Origin: Saprospiraceae bacterium
Lineage (GTDB): Bacteria > Bacteroidota > Bacteroidia > Chitinophagales > Saprospiraceae
DNA length: 9,234 bases
Assembly (NCBI GenBank): GCA_020849825.1
Contig: JADZFP010000604.1
Span: 1-9,234 of the forward strand
Reading direction: 5' to 3'
The first letter of the stretch is position 1; every line of letters begins with the position of its first letter. This document shows, piece after piece, positions 6,989 through 9,234 of this stretch. A model generated the notes under the pieces. The model was not told where the DNA came from, did no database searches, and saw only the letters and a program-made list of their open reading frames with translations. Made by a program: the position numbers and the translations under genes.

Positions 6989-7786
6989 ATGCAAAAATCC
7001 GTTTTCTACCTGATCCTGGCGCTGTTGTCATTTTCTTCCGCCTGCAACGACACACAGCCCGCCCACGGCGACCCCTTGCTGAATGCCTGCAATTACCCGC
7101 CCTTTTCCAAACGCCTGAAAAAAACAGTCGCCACGCAGACTTCCCCGGGCACTAACTTTTCTCCCGACATCCGAATTACCGAGTATTTCTTCGACGGCCA
7201 GGGCCGTGTAGACAGCATCATGGAGCACCAAACCGCCATAGCCGTGGTGTATTCGCCCGATGGCAAGGTGCACCAACTTCGCAGCTACGCCTACGCGCAG
7301 CCACAACTGCTGCAAAGCGTCACACAGTATTTTTACAACAATGGGCTATTGGAAAAAACGGTACGCACTTCCTACGATGCCGCCGGAAACCCTGCCGGCT
7401 GGTCGAACACCCATTTTTACGAATGGGATGCCAACGGTTTCCTCGTCAAAACCTGGTTTGAAGGCAGCAACGACAAAAGGGTGTTCACCCGCGACGAATG
7501 CGGCAACATCCTGAAAACCCAGGATTTCTACAATGCCAACAACGCCGAACACTTCCTCTCAGAAGCCGCTTTTGCCAACACCCCCAACCCGCACTACCAG
7601 ATCGGGCTGGATGCCATCTTCCCGGGTTACTACTCTGTACACAACCAGAATTTCAGCCAGATCATCCACTGGGATTGCGCCGATTACGACCCTTCGCCCA
7701 TCACCAGCGAATATGAATACGACGCGGAAGGGCTGCCGGTGACAATGATGAGGGCGAACAGAGTGGAAGCGTATTTTTATGAGTGA
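6989..7786 (+). CDS. Putative lipoprotein with YD-like repeats
   Basis: The 265-residue product has a lipoprotein signal peptide (residues 1-18) with lipobox SSAC and Cys19 as the lipidated residue, which fixes the start at 6989. The mature part contains loosely repeated strands of the form Y-x-Y/F-D/N-x-x-G-x-(L/V)-x-x: YFFDGQGRVDSI (66-77), VVYSPDGKVHQL (86-97), YFYNNGLLEKT (114-124), FYEWDANGFLVKT (143-155) and YEYDAEGLPVTM (242-253). These resemble degenerate RHS/YD repeats and the DUF4595-type beta proteins common in Bacteroidota. No catalytic motif is seen and the protein is too short for a toxin-bearing RHS shell. It is probably anchored in the outer membrane or exposed at the surface. 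It is a single gene, with its own promoter-like box upstream and a strong terminator 34 bases after the stop. Specific function unknown. Confidence 0.8.
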   Translation: MQKSVFYLILALLSFSSACNDTQPAHGDPLLNACNYPPFSKRLKKTVATQTSPGTNFSPDIRITEYFFDGQGRVDSIMEHQTAIAVVYSPDGKVHQLRSYAYAQPQLLQSVTQYFYNNGLLEKTVRTSYDAAGNPAGWSNTHFYEWDANGFLVKTWFEGSNDKRVFTRDECGNILKTQDFYNANNAEHFLSEAAFANTPNPHYQIGLDAIFPGYYSVHNQNFSQIIHWDCADYDPSPITSEYEYDAEGLPVTMMRANRVEAYFYE

Positions 7787-7820
7787 ATGCGACCTTAACC
7801 TCACCCGGAATCGCATATCG

Positions 7821-7868
7821 AAAAGGGTTGCCCCGGCCTGAATTTCAAAGCCGGGGCAACCCTTTTTT
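7821..7868 (+). terminator. Strong intrinsic terminator of the lipoprotein gene
   Basis: A perfect 17-bp GC-rich stem pairs 7821-7837 (AAAAGGGTTGCCCCGGC) with 7850-7866, around a 12-nt loop. The right arm ends in six T residues (7863-7868). It starts 34 bases after the stop codon at 7786. The A run on the left side makes it a possible terminator for the opposite strand as well, but no minus-strand gene is visible that would need it. Confidence 0.9.
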
Positions 7869-7964
7869 CATGGACTTTTCTCTCAAAACGTTCTGCCCGG
7901 TTTTTTTTCTTGTCTGGAATCATTTCATGCTGAACGGAATTTTGAACCAGAATAATTTTCAAGC

Positions 7965-7986
7965 GGTGTAACGCAATTTTTACACC
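7965..7986. promoter_or_regulatory. Small perfect inverted repeat upstream of the alpha-2-macroglobulin gene
   Basis: GGTGTAA (7965-7971) and TTACACC (7980-7986) form a perfect 7+7 nt inverted repeat around eight bases. It lies 87 bases before the ATG at 8074 and just after TAATTTTC (7953-7960), which matches TAnnTTTG except for the last base. It could be an operator near a transcription start or a leader hairpin. No -33 box is seen at the proper distance, so the promoter reading is weak. The rest of 7869-8073 is AT-rich or pyrimidine-rich and shows nothing else. Confidence 0.25.
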
Positions 7987-8073
7987 CTATTTTACCTTAA
8001 TTTCCCGCTTCTTTTTATCCCCCTCCCCCTTCGCCCAAACCGTTTTTTCCTCACCTCACACCATCACCCAGCC

Positions 8074-9234
8074 ATGCGAAAGCACCGCGCGCCCGCACTC
8101 CTCCTGTCCTTCGCTCTGCTCTCTTTTCTGCTCGCTTCCTGCACCAAAGTCAAAAAAGACGAGGCCTACTACGCCGAAGCGTCCAAATACATCTATGCCT
8201 ATACCAGCGGCGACATCGCCCGGGATGAAGCCATCCGGGTGCGCTTTGTGCATTCCGCCGTCGGGCAAGACCAGATCGGCCAGAAAGTAGCCGCGAAAAT
8301 CTTCTCCGTCAGCCCCTCGATCAAGGGCGACGCCGTGTGGGAAGACGACCGCACCATCAAACTTCAGCCGGAGCAGGCCCTGCCTTATGGCGAACGCTAC
8401 ACCGCCCGGGTGGCACTCAAAAAACTCTTCCCCGACGCGCCCGGCCGGGTCAAGGTTTTTGAATTCGACTTCTCCGTTCGCCCGCTGTCGTACGAAGTCA
8501 TCGTCGACGGCCTGCGCGCCGAAGACCTCAACGACCTCAAACGCCAGCAAATCGTCGGGCGCCTCGTCAGCAGCGATATGGCCGATAACGGCGCCCTCGA
8601 AAAATTCCTCGCCGCTGCACAGGGCAACAACAAACTGAACATCAGCTGGACGCACTCGCCCGATGGCCGCACGCACGACTTCGTCGTCAGCGGCGTCGAA
8701 CGCTCCAGCGTGCGCTCCAAAGTCAACGTCTGGTGGAACGGCCAACCGCTCGGATTGAAAAAACAAGGCGGCACCGAGGTCATGGTGCCGGCCCTCGACG
8801 AATTTATCGTGCTCAGCGCCCGCGCCATGCAAGGCGACGAACAATTCGCCCTGCTCAACTTCTCCGACCCCATCTCGCCCGCCCAGGAACTCGCCGGCCT
8901 CATCCGCCTCGACGGCGCCGAGCCGCGCTTTGCCATCGACGGCAATTTCGTGCGCGTATACCCCAACAACCGGCTCAACGGCTGGCATACCCTGCACGTC
9001 GAAACCGGCGTCAAAAACATCGCGGGCGCCAGCCTGAAAGAACGCAGCGACTGGCCGCTCAACTTCGAAGAACTCAAACCCGCCCTGCGCCTCGTCGGCA
9101 ACGGCGTCATCATCCCGCCCAGCGACAACGGCGCCGTGATCTTTCCCTTCGAAGCTGTGGGCTTGCATGCCGTGGACGTTGAAATTTTTAAAATTTACAA
9201 TACCAATATCCTCCAGTTCCTTCAGGTCAACGAA
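8074..9234 (+). CDS. Alpha-2-macroglobulin family lipoprotein (N-terminal part)
   Basis: The frame is open from the ATG at 8074 to the window edge, giving 387 residues of a larger protein; Bacteroidota members of this family usually exceed 1500 residues. The N-terminus is a lipoprotein signal (1-22) with lipobox LASC and lipidated Cys23. A bacterial Ig-like segment at about 40-136 has the pattern IRVRFVHS, then FSVSPSIKGDAVWEDDRTI, then LPYGERYTARVAL. A second similar segment lies at about 256-332 (LLNFSDPIS to AGASLKERS). The last visible residues, VDVEIFKIYNTNILQFLQVN (367-386), are typical of the first macroglobulin (MG) strand in the Bacteroidota family. Bacterial homologues act in the periplasm or envelope as protease traps or envelope-protection factors. 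The thioester region, if there is one, lies beyond the window. The call rests on the lipoprotein start, the Ig-like opening and the MG motif. Confidence 0.82.
   Translation, partial: MRKHRAPALLLSFALLSFLLASCTKVKKDEAYYAEASKYIYAYTSGDIARDEAIRVRFVHSAVGQDQIGQKVAAKIFSVSPSIKGDAVWEDDRTIKLQPEQALPYGERYTARVALKKLFPDAPGRVKVFEFDFSVRPLSYEVIVDGLRAEDLNDLKRQQIVGRLVSSDMADNGALEKFLAAAQGNNKLNISWTHSPDGRTHDFVVSGVERSSVRSKVNVWWNGQPLGLKKQGGTEVMVPALDEFIVLSARAMQGDEQFALLNFSDPISPAQELAGLIRLDGAEPRFAIDGNFVRVYPNNRLNGWHTLHVETGVKNIAGASLKERSDWPLNFEELKPALRLVGNGVIIPPSDNGAVIFPFEAVGLHAVDVEIFKIYNTNILQFLQVNE

Noticed and set aside
8056..9168. A 370-codon open frame on the minus strand opposite the macroglobulin gene
   Set aside because: It is a shadow of high-GC codon use in the real gene. 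Its translation is compositionally odd (rich in Val, Asp, Gly and Phe) with no recognisable domain, while the plus frame has a lipoprotein signal and family motifs.

Overview
The window looks like chromosome from a member of the Bacteroidota, probably a Saprospiria-like or related gliding or environmental lineage. Two proteins end in type IX secretion (T9SS) type A sorting domains, and one of them carries HYR and SprB-type repeats. There are also a LytS-type kinase paired with a LytTR response regulator, two lipoproteins with clear lipoboxes, and the start of a Bacteroidota-style alpha-2-macroglobulin. Gene starts lack Shine-Dalgarno sequences and one start is preceded by a TAnnTTTG -7 box, both usual in this phylum. 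No rRNA, tRNA, CRISPR array, transposase or phage gene is visible. The genus assignment is inference only.

Layout. (1) 1-849, plus strand: C-terminal end of a large secreted HYR/SprB-repeat T9SS adhesin-like protein. (2) 850-1133: a terminator-like hairpin running into a striking long inverted repeat built from 8-nt tandem units. (3) 1134-2552, plus: a secreted S41-family peptidase-like protein. (4) 6834 down to 2558, minus: a tightly packed four-gene cluster, in transcription order a T9SS-secreted YCF48/BNR beta-propeller protein, an M50 (site-2 type) membrane metalloprotease with a helical C-terminal domain, a LytS-like histidine kinase and a LytTR response regulator. The junctions are a 4-nt gap, a 22-nt overlap and a 2-nt gap, so one transcript is likely. 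(5) 6835-6988: a divergent intergenic region with an 8+8 nt perfect inverted repeat directly upstream of a TAnnTTTG box. (6) 6989-7786, plus: a lipoprotein with degenerate YD-like repeats, closed by a very strong hairpin terminator. (7) 8074 to the window edge, plus: the N-terminal 387 residues of an alpha-2-macroglobulin lipoprotein, preceded by a small inverted repeat. No gene-free stretch exceeds 300 bases; the longest are 850-1133 (284) and 7787-8073 (287).

How the genes may work together. The best candidate for an undescribed unit is the four-gene minus-strand cluster: an exported propeller protein, a membrane-embedded protease, a sensor kinase and its regulator in one apparent operon. 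That arrangement fits a cell-envelope sensing or processing pathway, but the connection is inferred from gene order alone. The window as a whole is rich in envelope and export genes, but the genes outside the cluster need not be functionally linked.
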